Origin: Daejeonella sp. H1SJ63
GTDB taxonomy: Bacteria > Bacteroidota > Bacteroidia > Sphingobacteriales > Sphingobacteriaceae
Direction: 5' to 3'
Length of the DNA stretch: 64,000 nucleotides
Assembly (NCBI RefSeq): GCF_029360775.1
Contig: NZ_JARKMZ010000020.1
Location: forward strand, 1 to 64,000
Shown here: one piece after another, positions 1-8,507 of the stretch
How the letters are laid out: the number at the start of each line of letters is the position of its first letter
How positions within the stretch are numbered: position 1 is the stretch's first letter
Notes under the pieces: generated by a model
What the model saw: the letters and a program-made list of their open reading frames with translations, nothing else
Database searches by the model: none
What the model was told of the DNA's origin: nothing
Translations under genes and position numbers: made by a program

Positions 1-36
1 AGTAAGATAATTCCTGCTTGATCGTTTCATTAAAGT

Positions 37-59
37 ACTCCCAAAAGGAGTGGCTTTTT
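37..59 (+). terminator. weak hairpin terminator of an upstream gene
   Basis: A 5-bp stem ACTCC/GGAGT (37-41 with 47-51) is followed by GGC and five T. It probably ends a gene lying left of the window. The rest of 1-200 is AT-rich leader for the next gene, with a second, weaker GCCC/GGGC pairing at 64-85 also followed by T-rich sequence. Confidence 0.35.
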
Positions 60-200
60 CAGTGCCCTCGTATTAATCTGCGGGCCTTTTGTCTTTTCAA
101 GGGATTTATTTCTTTCCCGTTAATACTGAATTGAATGAATAAAAATTCGAAATTGGATTTTTCTATTGCATCTTTAATTAACGTTTAAATAAAATATTTC

Positions 201-1655
201 ATGAACAAATTGAACAATGATGCAGTCAATAAATCAAGTTTGAAGATTGGCCTTTTCGGCATCGGACTGGATACGTACTGGCCTCAGTTTGAAGGTTTGA
301 AAGAACGTCTGGAAGGCTATTTAAATACGGTAGGGCAAAAGCTTTCCGACATTCATCCCTCTGTGGTTAACGCCGGACTGGTAGACAGTCCTGATAAAGC
401 TTTTCTGGCAGGAAAATTATTTAAAACAGAAGATGTCGATCTGATCTTTTTATATGTCACCACATATGCCCTGTCATCAACCGTACTACCTGTAGTGCAA
501 CGGGCAAAGGTTCCTGTCATTATTTTAAACCTGGCACCTGAAGCTGCAATTGATTATGCCTCGTTTAATGCAATGAGTGATCGAACCAAAATGACAGGCG
601 AATGGCTCTCTTACTGTTCTGCATGCCCGGTTCCTGAAATAGCAAATGTTTTTAAGCGCGTCGGTATCAGATTCCAGCAGATTACAGGTATGCTAAATGA
701 TGATCCTGAATGCTGGAACGAAGTTACTGAGTGGGTGGAAGCAGCAAAAGTTGCAAATATCATGGCCTTTAACCGACTGGGGTGCATGGGCCATTATTAC
801 AGCGGCATGCTCGATATCTATACTGACCTTACTCAGCAATATGCAAGCTTCGGCGGACACATTGAACTGCTGGAGGTTGAGGAACTTGCCAAATTAAGAA
901 AAGAAGTAAGTGAGCAGGAAACTCAGGAAAGATTGAAATTATTCTATGAAACATTCGATGTACAACCTGATTGCCCTGAAAATGACATGGAAAAAGCAGC
1001 AATCACATCTGTTGCCCTTGATAAACTGGTAGAAAAACATCAGTTGGGTTCTATGGCTTATTATTACAAAGGGACCGGAAATCCTGAAAATGAAGAGGCT
1101 ATTGCTTCCATCATTCTGGGAAATTCATTACTCACTGCCAATGGTATTCCGGTGGCAGGTGAGTATGAAATAAAAAATGTTCAGGCGATGAAAATTATGG
1201 ATTCATTTGGCGCAGGAGGATCCTTTACTGAGTATTATGCCATGGATTTTAAAGATGATGTTGTTTTAATGGGCCATGATGGTCCCGGACATATTGCCAT
1301 TGCAGAGGGGAAAACCAAAGTAAGGCCTTTGCATGTTTATCATGGTAAGGTTGGCAAGGGTGTTTCGGTAGAGATGATGGTTAAGAATGGTCCGGTTACA
1401 TTACTTTCAGTTGTTGAAAAACAGGGCGGCGGACTAATGCTGCTGCTGGCTGAAGGCGAATCAGTTCCGGGTACAGTACTACAGATTGGAAATACAAATA
1501 GTCGTTACAAGTTTGAACCCGGCGCAAGAAAATTTGTAAATATGTGGAACAGTCATGGCCCGGCACATCATTGTGCTGTTGGCGTGGGACATATCGGCTC
1601 AAAAATTGAGAAACTGGGGCAGTTGTTAAATCTGGATGTTATCAAGGTATGCTAA
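201..1655 (+). CDS. L-fucose/L-arabinose isomerase family protein
   Basis: This 484-residue cytosolic protein has the layout of the L-fucose/L-arabinose isomerase fold: Rossmann-like N-terminal domains and a C-terminal isomerase domain from about residue 310. Recognisable segments are LFGIGLDTYWPQF near the N-terminus, GNPENEEAIASIILGNSL mid-protein, a HDGPGH motif near residue 358 and a His-rich HGPAHHCAVGVGH near the C-terminus. Family members interconvert aldoses and ketoses using a divalent metal, but the sugar cannot be read from sequence and no sugar kinase or transporter lies nearby. The ATG at 201 is preceded by an AT-rich leader. It is a single-gene unit ending in a strong bidirectional hairpin. 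I am sure of the family and unsure of the substrate. Confidence 0.8.
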   Translation: MNKLNNDAVNKSSLKIGLFGIGLDTYWPQFEGLKERLEGYLNTVGQKLSDIHPSVVNAGLVDSPDKAFLAGKLFKTEDVDLIFLYVTTYALSSTVLPVVQRAKVPVIILNLAPEAAIDYASFNAMSDRTKMTGEWLSYCSACPVPEIANVFKRVGIRFQQITGMLNDDPECWNEVTEWVEAAKVANIMAFNRLGCMGHYYSGMLDIYTDLTQQYASFGGHIELLEVEELAKLRKEVSEQETQERLKLFYETFDVQPDCPENDMEKAAITSVALDKLVEKHQLGSMAYYYKGTGNPENEEAIASIILGNSLLTANGIPVAGEYEIKNVQAMKIMDSFGAGGSFTEYYAMDFKDDVVLMGHDGPGHIAIAEGKTKVRPLHVYHGKVGKGVSVEMMVKNGPVTLLSVVEKQGGGLMLLLAEGESVPGTVLQIGNTNSRYKFEPGARKFVNMWNSHGPAHHCAVGVGHIGSKIEKLGQLLNLDVIKVC

Positions 1656-1661
1656 ACATCT

Positions 1662-1703
1662 TTTTAAAGAGAGAACTCTAAATTCAGAACTCTCTCTTTA
1701 AAA
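1662..1703. terminator. bidirectional hairpin terminator
   Basis: A perfect 13-bp inverted repeat (TTTTAAAGAGAGA at 1662-1674 with its complement at 1691-1703) lies between two convergent genes. T-runs at both ends of the stem let it serve both strands. Confidence 0.8.
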
Positions 1704-1711
1704 TCAAATAA

Positions 1712-2200
1712 TCAGTTCATTACAACCACACCCTTAGCTTCATAAGCAAGCTGTACTTTAGGACTGGTTATTGCCGCTATCTCAACTTCAGATTTACCTG
1801 CATCTTTAGCATAATGCTGAAGACTTTCAACCGATGTGGTATCCAGATATGCAAACCCATCCAGTATAACTTGCCTTCCTCCCAGATCCTTTGGAACAAA
1901 TATCTTGTAATCTTTAAAAGTAACACGAACAGTTTCACCGTTTCCCAAATCCATAGTCATCCAGCAGCCTTTACTCTGACATACTTCCTTTACCTGTCCT
2001 TTAATCTTCAGATTTTTTTTGGTCTCTCCATTCATTGCTGACTGAAGTGAAGCCAGCTGAATAATATTATCGTTCCTTACTGAATCACCATAAATGGCCG
2101 TACCTTTTATAATTTCCGGTGTATCATTTTGAGTTTTTGACTGATTGTTGCATGCAGCTAAAAATCCAATTGAAATAAGTAAAAGCGCAATTCTTTTCAT
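1712..2200 (-). CDS. DUF4920 lipoprotein
   Basis: A 162-residue exported protein. The N-terminus carries a lipoprotein signal with lipobox FLAAC, so Cys17 should be lipidated. The mature part matches the DUF4920 family, an OB-fold-like domain of unknown function common in Bacteroidota. It has the typical segment GQVKEVCQSKGCWMTMDLG with two cysteines spaced CxxxxC, which suggests metal binding or redox chemistry (inference). It lies 50 bp downstream of radA on the same strand and could be co-transcribed with it, though the functions appear unrelated. Confidence 0.85.
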   Translation of the reverse strand: MKRIALLLISIGFLAACNNQSKTQNDTPEIIKGTAIYGDSVRNDNIIQLASLQSAMNGETKKNLKIKGQVKEVCQSKGCWMTMDLGNGETVRVTFKDYKIFVPKDLGGRQVILDGFAYLDTTSVESLQHYAKDAGKSEVEIAAITSPKVQLAYEAKGVVVMN

Positions 2201-2250
2201 TTTATATTGGTTAATTGTTCAAAGTTCGTCAAAAATTAGTTAACCATATA

Positions 2251-3657
2251 TCAGCCAAATAAAGCATTGAACACCTCTTCAACCTTTGCAACTGTATTAA
2301 TTTCAATATTAAATCTCTGCCATTCAGGTGCAGATTTAATTCCTTTACCAGCAGGCAAATTGTACTTGGAAATAAATATTCGTTCAAAACCCAATTTTTC
2401 TGCTTCGGCAATACGCTGTTCAATACGGTTAACCGCCCTGATCTCGCCCGATAAACCAACCTCTGCGGCAAAGCAGGTTTTGCTGTCAACCGGCATATCC
2501 TCATGAGAAGAAATAATAGCAACAACTACCCCAAGATCAATTGCAGGGTCTTCAACTCTTAAACCACCTGCTATATTCAAAAAGACATCCTTTGCACTTA
2601 GTTTAAATCCGCAACGCTTCTCCAGCACGGCAAGGAGCATATTCATCCTCTTCGTATCAAAGCCCGTTGCAGAACGCTGAGGGGTTCCGTATGCCGAAAC
2701 GCTCACCAATGCCTGCGACTCGATTAACATCGGTCTGAGGCCCTCCATCATAGCAGAAATCGTAATTCCGCTCAGAGGTTCATCCCTTTGCGACAGCAAT
2801 ATCTCTGAGGGGTTGGAAACTTCTCTTAATCCGCTGCCCTGCATTTCATAAATACCAAGTTCAGATGCCGAACCAAAACGGTTCTTCACAGCACGTAAAA
2901 TACGGTAGACATGATGCCTGTCGCCCTCAAACTGCAATACCGTGTCGACCATATGTTCCAGAATCTTTGGCCCGGCAATCATTCCATCCTTTGTGATGTG
3001 CCCGATAAGAAATACCGGAGTACCGCTTTCCTTGGCAAAACGCAGTAGTTCAGCTGTACATTCCCTGACCTGCGATACACTGCCGGGAGTTGATTCAATA
3101 TGTGCAGAATATAAAGTTTGAATGGAATCTACTACCAGCAGATCGGGTTGTAAGATTTCAATCTGCTTGAAGATATTCTGGGTAGATGTTTCAGTAAGAA
3201 TATAGGTATCTGTCTTCTTTCCCGGCACATTAAGCAAACGTTCAGCACGCATTTTAATCTGCTGTTCACTTTCTTCACCCGATACATATAATACTTTGAG
3301 GCCCGGAAGATTTAATGCCACCTGCAGCATCAGTGTAGATTTACCAATCCCTGGTTCACCACCGATCAGAATAATAGAACCACTGACAATACCCCCCCCA
3401 AGAACACGGTTTAGTTCCTTATCAGGAGTAATCAGCCGATGCTCTTCACTGTAAACTATTTCATGAATTGCTGAAGGTTTATTGGCACGCTGAGTACTTG
3501 CAGAAGCAGCTTTCCAGTCGGGAACCGACTGATTTCCCTTCTCAATAATTTCTTCTACAAATGTGTTCCATTGATTACATGAGGGGCATTTACCAAGCCA
3601 TTTGGCAGATTCGTATCCGCAACTCTGACAGAAATAAGCGGAACGTGTTTTTGCCAT
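2251..3657 (-). CDS. radA: DNA repair protein RadA
   Basis: RadA (Sms) is a RecA-related ATPase that drives branch migration of recombination intermediates. All family hallmarks are visible in this 468-residue protein: an N-terminal C4 zinc finger (Cys10, 13, 24, 27), Walker A GEPGIGKST at 100-108, Walker B LLVVDS near 173-178, the RadA-specific KNRFG motif at 258-262, and a C-terminal Lon-like domain ending near the stop. Length is normal for the family. The ATG at 3655-3657 places the zinc finger at the usual distance. It stands between rng and a DUF4920 lipoprotein gene on the same strand. Confidence 0.97.
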   Translation of the reverse strand: MAKTRSAYFCQSCGYESAKWLGKCPSCNQWNTFVEEIIEKGNQSVPDWKAASASTQRANKPSAIHEIVYSEEHRLITPDKELNRVLGGGIVSGSIILIGGEPGIGKSTLMLQVALNLPGLKVLYVSGEESEQQIKMRAERLLNVPGKKTDTYILTETSTQNIFKQIEILQPDLLVVDSIQTLYSAHIESTPGSVSQVRECTAELLRFAKESGTPVFLIGHITKDGMIAGPKILEHMVDTVLQFEGDRHHVYRILRAVKNRFGSASELGIYEMQGSGLREVSNPSEILLSQRDEPLSGITISAMMEGLRPMLIESQALVSVSAYGTPQRSATGFDTKRMNMLLAVLEKRCGFKLSAKDVFLNIAGGLRVEDPAIDLGVVVAIISSHEDMPVDSKTCFAAEVGLSGEIRAVNRIEQRIAEAEKLGFERIFISKYNLPAGKGIKSAPEWQRFNIEINTVAKVEEVFNALFG

Positions 3658-3733
3658 TGTTTTTTAGATTTAGAGATTGCTAATTTATCGAAAAGATAGC
3701 TATCAAATACAAAACAGGATATTCGTAAATAAA

Positions 3734-3768
3734 AAATGTGCAAACGGGTTAGTATCATTTGCACATTT
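3734..3768 (-). terminator. terminator of rng
   Basis: An 11-bp perfect stem (AAATGTGCAAA at 3734-3744 with 3758-3768) lies just downstream of the rng stop. Read on the minus strand it runs into a TTTTTT tract. Confidence 0.8.
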
Positions 3769-3786
3769 CTTATTTTGATAAGAGCT

Positions 3787-5337
3787 TTACAGCTTAATTT
3801 CTTCTTCCTTTGAATTTAGAAAGTGGAATTCTGTAAGGTAGTAGGACGGAACCGCCTTAACCTTGATCCACTTACTGAATTTAAAGAACCATTTCCATTG
3901 AATGGATATCAGCCCCTTTTTAATATAGGCTTCAATATACGGATGAACACATAAAGTGATGCTGCGCTCATTCTGCTCGTTAAGAATGTAATTCAGATTA
4001 CTTTCGATATCATCCATTAAAATGATACTGGCCTTTATTTCTCCTGTACCATTACAGGCCGGGCATTTCTCATTGGTTATGATATTCATCTCAGGCCTTA
4101 CACGCTGACGGGTAAGCTGAACAAGTCCGAATTTACTTGGAGGCAAAATGGTGTGTTTCGCACGATCAAGCAACATCAGATCCTTAAGATGATCAAAAAG
4201 TTCTTTACGGTTCTGAGGTTTGTGCATATCGATGAAATCGATAACCACGATACCACCCATATCACGCAGACGCAGCTGCCTGGCGATCTCCTTTGCAGCT
4301 TCCATATTGATCATCAGCGCATTTTGCTCCTGATTTTCAGTATTGGCTGTACGGTTACCACTATTTACATCAATAACATGAAGAGCTTCTGTATGTTCAA
4401 TAACAAGGTAAGCACCACCCGGAAGGTTTACTGTACGTCCGAAAGCAGCTTTAATCTGCTTTTCAATACCAAAATGTTCAAAGATTGGTTCTTTGCCTCT
4501 GTAAAGCTTTACAATCTTCTCCATTTCAGGCGAGATCTCATGAACATAGGATCTGATCTCCTCATATAAAGCAGGATCTCCGATATGTATGTTTGTGAAA
4601 TCGGTATTCAAAATATCCCTGAGGATAGTTGAAGTACGTCCCATTTCACCTAAAATCTTTTTTGACGGCTCTGTAAGCGGTAAACGGGTTGTGAATTTTT
4701 CCCATTTATCGATCAGGTCGAGAAGATCCTTCTGTAACTCTGCAACACCCTTACCTTCAGAAACTGTACGGATGATCACACCAAAGTTTTTCGGTTTGAT
4801 GCTTTCTACTATTTTCTTAAGCCGGTTACGCTCTGTATTACTCTTAATTTTTTTGGATATAGAAATAACATCCGAAAAAGGAACAAGCACAGCAAAGCGG
4901 CCTGCAATAGAAATATCTGAGCTTAAACGCGGACCTTTTGTTGAGATCGGCTCTTTAGCGATCTGTACAGGAAGCAACATATTCCGGTTCAGAATCTCTG
5001 AGATCTTACCGGTTTTGTTAATATCCGTTTCCAGCCTGAAACTATTGAGCAGTTTATCTTTGTAACTGCCACTTTTTACAATCTTGGTAAGCTTTAACAG
5101 GGATTGAACCTGAGGCCCAAGGTCAAGATAATGCAGAAAAGCATCTTTTTCATAGCCCACATCAACAAAGGCAGCATTCAGCCCGGGCATGATCTTCTTA
5201 ATCTTACCGAGATAAATATCGCCAACAGCATAATTGTTGCTGACCTGCTCTGTGTTTAATTCTACGAGTTGCTTGTCTTGCAGTAAAGCAATAGTAACCC
5301 CGCTGGGGGATGAATTGATAATTAATTCTTTTACCAA
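3787..5337 (-). CDS. rng: ribonuclease G (RNase E/G family)
   Basis: An endoribonuclease of the RNase E/G family involved in rRNA maturation and mRNA decay. The 516-residue protein has an N-terminal S1-like RNA-binding domain (about 35-130), the catalytic region with metal-binding aspartates in HVIDVNSGN (about 321) and VVIDFIDM (about 366), and the zinc-link CPACNGTG near residue 424. It lacks the long C-terminal scaffold of E. coli RNase E, so RNase G is the better name. The start codon is TTG: an in-frame TAG lies two codons upstream and no ATG lies close. In the same orientation upstream are the small basic protein, TPR and HU genes, separated by a terminator, so rng probably has its own promoter. 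Confidence 0.95.
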   Translation of the reverse strand: MVKELIINSSPSGVTIALLQDKQLVELNTEQVSNNYAVGDIYLGKIKKIMPGLNAAFVDVGYEKDAFLHYLDLGPQVQSLLKLTKIVKSGSYKDKLLNSFRLETDINKTGKISEILNRNMLLPVQIAKEPISTKGPRLSSDISIAGRFAVLVPFSDVISISKKIKSNTERNRLKKIVESIKPKNFGVIIRTVSEGKGVAELQKDLLDLIDKWEKFTTRLPLTEPSKKILGEMGRTSTILRDILNTDFTNIHIGDPALYEEIRSYVHEISPEMEKIVKLYRGKEPIFEHFGIEKQIKAAFGRTVNLPGGAYLVIEHTEALHVIDVNSGNRTANTENQEQNALMINMEAAKEIARQLRLRDMGGIVVIDFIDMHKPQNRKELFDHLKDLMLLDRAKHTILPPSKFGLVQLTRQRVRPEMNIITNEKCPACNGTGEIKASIILMDDIESNLNYILNEQNERSITLCVHPYIEAYIKKGLISIQWKWFFKFSKWIKVKAVPSYYLTEFHFLNSKEEEIKL

Positions 5338-5410
5338 TGGCTAAATTTAAGACACCGGTTGGGTAACCGGTATACGTTTAAAACAAGAGAAAAATAAAAA
5401 CAAAGAAATA

Positions 5411-5448
5411 AATTTAACCTCCAACGCAAAACTGCGGGAGGTTAAATT
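5411..5448 (-). terminator. strong hairpin terminator upstream of rng
   Basis: A perfect 12-bp stem (AATTTAACCTCC at 5411-5422 with 5437-5448) is followed on the minus strand by T-rich sequence. It should end the HU - TPR - small basic protein transcript before rng. A second, smaller hairpin, TGATCC/GGATCA, lies at 5473-5487. Confidence 0.75.
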
Positions 5449-5500
5449 ATTTTATAAGTCTTTTAAGAAACCTGATCCGGAGGATCAAATCCGTATAAGA

Positions 5501-5590
5501 CTATTTTTTCTTATGTCTGTTTTTTCTTAAGCGCTTTTTACGCTTGTGAGTAGCCATTTTATGTCTTTTTCTTTTTTTACCGCTTGGCAT
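5501..5590 (-). CDS. 29-residue basic protein, COX24/mS38-like
   Basis: A 29-codon ORF starting ATG at 5588-5590 and ending TAG at 5501-5503. Thirteen of 29 residues are Lys and five are Arg; the sequence opens MPSGKKRKRHKM and closes LRKNRHKKK. This composition, and the paired KRKRHKMATHKRKKR pattern, match the AURKAIP1/COX24 C-terminal family (mitochondrial mS38; a related tiny bacterial small-subunit protein is known in mycobacteria). A ribosomal role is inferred from the family. It lies 28 bp downstream of the TPR gene in the HU operon orientation and is followed by a terminator. Such ORFs are often skipped because of their size. The position next to rng, an rRNA-processing enzyme, fits. 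Confidence 0.85.
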   Translation of the reverse strand: MPSGKKRKRHKMATHKRKKRLRKNRHKKK

Positions 5591-5618
5591 AATGTTGTTT
5601 TTTAAAATGTTTTATAAT

Positions 5619-6464
5619 CTAATTACTTAATTCAGTCACTTTTCGATCAACAAACTGACTCATATTTGGGTCAGCCGCAATCTCTTTTGTTTTCAAATAG
5701 GCTGCAATAGCTTCAGTTTTCATGTCCATGTTCTCATAGCTGGACGCCAGATAGAACCATGCCTCAGCACTGGGTGCTATTGCAATTACTGTTTTAAAAC
5801 GCTCAACAGCCTTATCAAACTGACCTGATTTCATCGAAAACAAGCCCAGATTCAGGTTAGCCTTTAAGTTTTTCGGGTCCTGCTTTACTACGTCAAGCAA
5901 TAAAGTAATTCCCTGCATTGGATTCGGTGTTCCTGTTACGTAGGCAATACCCAATCCGGTTTTAACTTCCGGAGTATTTGGTTTAATCTTATCAGCTTTT
6001 TGATAAGAGCTGATAGCCTTTTGAACCAATGCCGGTTGAACAATAGTATCCATACTTTGCTGATAAGCATCCGTAAATTTATCACCTGCTTTTAACCATG
6101 AATCAAAATCAGGCTCTTTCTCAGCAATTAATTCATAGTAAAACGCTGCAGGAGTGGGCTGATTAACATCATCCCATTGCTGAGCAAGTTGCTTTTGAAT
6201 ATTTAGCTTTTCACCTTCCGACGCACTTTTAAGCATTGCCTCCAGATCAGAAACCTGCTTCTTCAGACTAGCATTTAAAGTTTTCTTTGCCGTCTCTGAA
6301 ACCTCCTCAACACTTACTGCCTTTACAGGCGCTGCTGCAGGAACTGCACTGGATGCCGAAGCATTTTCTTCAGGCTTAACCAAACCCTGGATATCTAAAG
6401 AAAGCAGTATTCCCATCAGTATTACTACTGAACCAATGACTACAATTTGCTTTCTGTTCAACAT
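5619..6464 (-). CDS. TPR-repeat membrane-anchored protein
   Basis: A 281-residue protein with one N-terminal transmembrane helix (about residues 8-25, IVVIGSVVILMGILLSLDI), an Ala/Pro-rich linker with a predicted coiled coil (about 50-95), and a C-terminal helical region of three to four tetratricopeptide repeats (about 145-275; for example LKANLNLGLFSMKSGQFDKAVERFK). TPR proteins are protein-interaction scaffolds and this one should face the periplasm or cytosol from the inner membrane. It starts 15 bp downstream of the HU gene, so co-transcription is likely. In many Bacteroidota the same order HU - TPR - RNase G occurs. The partner is unknown. Confidence 0.8.
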   Translation of the reverse strand: MLNRKQIVVIGSVVILMGILLSLDIQGLVKPEENASASSAVPAAAPVKAVSVEEVSETAKKTLNASLKKQVSDLEAMLKSASEGEKLNIQKQLAQQWDDVNQPTPAAFYYELIAEKEPDFDSWLKAGDKFTDAYQQSMDTIVQPALVQKAISSYQKADKIKPNTPEVKTGLGIAYVTGTPNPMQGITLLLDVVKQDPKNLKANLNLGLFSMKSGQFDKAVERFKTVIAIAPSAEAWFYLASSYENMDMKTEAIAAYLKTKEIAADPNMSQFVDRKVTELSN

Positions 6465-6479
6465 TCGGGAGATTTTATA

Positions 6480-6764
6480 TTATTTATTACCGGTTTTTAC
6501 CTTTTCAACAAAAACCTTGGCAGGCTTAAAACTTGGAACAAAATGCTCAGGAATAATGATAGCCGTATTTTTTGAAATATTTCTTGCTGTTTTCTTCGCT
6601 CTCTTCTTCACTACAAAGCTGCCAAAACCTCTAACGTAAACGTTTTCACCATTTACCATTGAATTTTTTACAACTTTGAAAAATGCTTCAACTGCTTCCT
6701 GTACATCTACCTTCTCAATTCCGGTTTTATTAGAGATCTCTGTAATGATTTCTGCCTTGGTCAT
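6480..6764 (-). CDS. HU/IHF-family DNA-binding protein
   Basis: A 94-residue nucleoid protein of the HU/IHF family, which binds and bends DNA as a dimer. The N-terminal helical dimerisation part (MTKAEIITEISNKTGIE) is followed by the signature VRGFGSFVVKKR near residues 44-55 and the beta-arm region (residues 56-75) with a conserved IPEHFVPSFKPAK. The PROSITE-type HU signature GSF..KKR is intact. It is the first gene of a short operon with the TPR and small basic protein genes and is transcribed from a TACTTTTG box divergent from mutY. Whether it acts as HU or IHF subunit cannot be decided from sequence. Confidence 0.95.
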   Translation of the reverse strand: MTKAEIITEISNKTGIEKVDVQEAVEAFFKVVKNSMVNGENVYVRGFGSFVVKKRAKKTARNISKNTAIIIPEHFVPSFKPAKVFVEKVKTGNK

Positions 6765-6814
6765 ATCTATTTTCTTTAATTTTTGACTCTAAATACTTAA
6801 CTTATTTGGGGTTG

Positions 6815-6822
6815 CAAAAGTA
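6815..6822 (-). promoter_or_regulatory. -7 box TACTTTTG for the HU operon
   Basis: The minus-strand sequence TACTTTTG matches the Bacteroidota -7 consensus TAnnTTTG and lies about 50 bp upstream of the HU start. No clear TTTG -33 element is visible at the expected distance. Confidence 0.55.
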
Positions 6823-6894
6823 TTGGTTTTAATTGAATTGGGGAAATAAATTTGCTTTTTTTTAAACCAAGTAACTATAAAACAAATAGTAAGA

Positions 6895-6902
6895 TACTTT
6901 TG
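6895..6902 (+). promoter_or_regulatory. -7 box TACTTTTG for mutY
   Basis: TACTTTTG, identical to the box of the divergent HU gene, lies 33 bp upstream of the mutY ATG. The two boxes face away from each other 72 bp apart. Confidence 0.55.
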
Positions 6903-6934
6903 CATCCATAAATACGCATATATTAAAGATCTAA

Positions 6935-7993
6935 ATGAATTTTGCCGGACTAATAATTGATTGGTACAAATCCCATAAACGGGATCTTCCATGGAGAAAA
7001 ACATCAGATCCTTACATCATATGGTTATCAGAAATTATCATGCAGCAAACCCGTGTAGAACAGGGTACACCTTATTTTAACCGCTTTGCAGAAAATTTTC
7101 CTACTGTAAAAGATTTTGCTTCAGCAGGGGAAGATGAGATACTGAAACTCTGGCAGGGATTAGGCTATTATTCCAGAGGAAGGAATATGCACTATACTGC
7201 CCGCATGGTTATGGAAGACTATGCCGGATATTTTCCATCTGACTATGATTCACTGATCCGGCTAAAGGGGATTGGTGAATATACCGCCGCTGCTATAGCA
7301 TCATTTGCAGCAAATGAACCAAGGGCTGTCGTAGACGGAAATGTATTCAGACTTCTTTCCAGATATTTTGGTATTGAAACACCCATCAATTCCGGAAAAG
7401 GCAAAAAATTATTCACCGAACTGGCGAATGAACTGATGGATAAAGACCGGGCCGGCGAATTTAATCAGGCTATTATGGAGTTTGGCTCACTTCAATGTAA
7501 ACCCAAAAGTCCGGATTGCTCAATTTGCCCGCTACAGTTGGGTTGTGTTGCCAGAAAGACCGCAAAAATCAATGAGCTACCGGTAAAAATCAAAACATTA
7601 AAAGTCAGAGACCGTTATTTCAATTATTTCATTGCAATCAAAAATGATCAGATACTAATTAACAAACGATTATCAGGTGATATCTGGGAGAATCTTCATG
7701 ATCTACCTCTGTTTGAGACTAATGAACCTACAGCTCCGGAAGAATTACTCAGATCAAAGCATTTCATAAACTGTTTTGGGAAGAATTCGAAAATATGTTC
7801 AGTTTCTGCACCGGTAAAACATATTTTAAGTCATCAGAGACTGCATACCCGGTTTATACAAATCGATAATTTCAGTGAAGATTTTACTTCAATAAAATCA
7901 TGGTTTTATGTAAATCCCGACGATCTGGAAAAATTTGCACAGCCAAAACTAATTTTCCAATTCTTCGAAAATTTCCTTAGATTAACTAAATGA
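6935..7993 (+). CDS. mutY: A/G-specific adenine glycosylase MutY
   Basis: MutY removes adenine mispaired with 8-oxoguanine in base-excision repair. Seen in the 352-residue sequence: the SEIIMQQTRVEQ segment with the catalytic Glu, the helix-hairpin-helix LKGIGEYTAAAI near 110-121, the catalytic Asp in VVDGNVFRLLSR (about 136), a [4Fe-4S] loop with spacing C-x6-C-x2-C-x5-C (about 188-205), and a C-terminal Nudix-like domain that recognises 8-oxoG. Length is normal. ssb starts 19 bp after the stop, a linkage common in Bacteroidota, which suggests a repair/replication transcript. Confidence 0.97.
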   Translation: MNFAGLIIDWYKSHKRDLPWRKTSDPYIIWLSEIIMQQTRVEQGTPYFNRFAENFPTVKDFASAGEDEILKLWQGLGYYSRGRNMHYTARMVMEDYAGYFPSDYDSLIRLKGIGEYTAAAIASFAANEPRAVVDGNVFRLLSRYFGIETPINSGKGKKLFTELANELMDKDRAGEFNQAIMEFGSLQCKPKSPDCSICPLQLGCVARKTAKINELPVKIKTLKVRDRYFNYFIAIKNDQILINKRLSGDIWENLHDLPLFETNEPTAPEELLRSKHFINCFGKNSKICSVSAPVKHILSHQRLHTRFIQIDNFSEDFTSIKSWFYVNPDDLEKFAQPKLIFQFFENFLRLTK

Positions 7994-8012
7994 ATTATGT
8001 CAAATCAGCACT

Positions 8013-8465
8013 ATGTCGGGAATTAACAAAGTCATTTTAGTTGGACATTTAGGCAAGGATCCTGAAGTCCGGCACCTTGATGGAGGGGTTACTGTTGCCA
8101 GTTTCCCTTTAGCTACATCAGAGTCTTACAATAAAGATGGTCGGAAAATTGAACAAACCGAATGGCATAATATCGTCATGTGGCGGGGTTTAGCCGATAT
8201 CGCCTCCAAATATCTCCAAAAAGGGAAACTGGTGTATATTGAGGGGAAACTCAGAACACGCTCATTTGAAGATAAAGAAGGGCATAAAAAATATACTACA
8301 GAAGTTGTGGCCGAAAACTTTACGATGCTTGGCCGAAAGAGTGATTTCGAAAATGAAAATGGCGAAGGTTCACATCAGTCAAAACCTGAAAATGGAATAG
8401 CTAAAGAGGATTTGCCAATGAACTATGACAAAGATACTGCGGCAGATGATGATCTTCCGTTCTAA
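8013..8465 (+). CDS. ssb: single-stranded DNA-binding protein SSB
   Basis: A 150-residue SSB. The OB fold occupies about residues 1-110 (opening INKVILVGHLGKDPEVRH, with TEWHNIVMW and a KGKLVYIEGKLRTRS strand). A flexible acidic linker follows, ending in DDDLPF, the C-terminal tip that recruits DNA-repair and replication partners in this family. It is the second gene after mutY and is closed by a strong terminator. The ATG at 8013 is chosen because INKVILVGHLG aligns with the usual family start. Confidence 0.97.
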   Translation: MSGINKVILVGHLGKDPEVRHLDGGVTVASFPLATSESYNKDGRKIEQTEWHNIVMWRGLADIASKYLQKGKLVYIEGKLRTRSFEDKEGHKKYTTEVVAENFTMLGRKSDFENENGEGSHQSKPENGIAKEDLPMNYDKDTAADDDLPF

Positions 8466-8500
8466 AACAAAAAACCCGGTACATGCCGGGTTTTTTGTTT
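8465..8500. terminator. bidirectional terminator after ssb
   Basis: A perfect 15-bp stem, AAACAAAAAACCCGG with its complement, encloses a TACATG loop. Flanking A/T runs serve both ssb (+) and the convergent amidohydrolase (-). Confidence 0.92.
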
Positions 8501-8507
8501 GAATTAA

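Noticed and set aside
4153-5065. Two long plus-strand open frames inside rng
   Set aside because: Antisense shadows of a well-supported gene, with no family resemblance.
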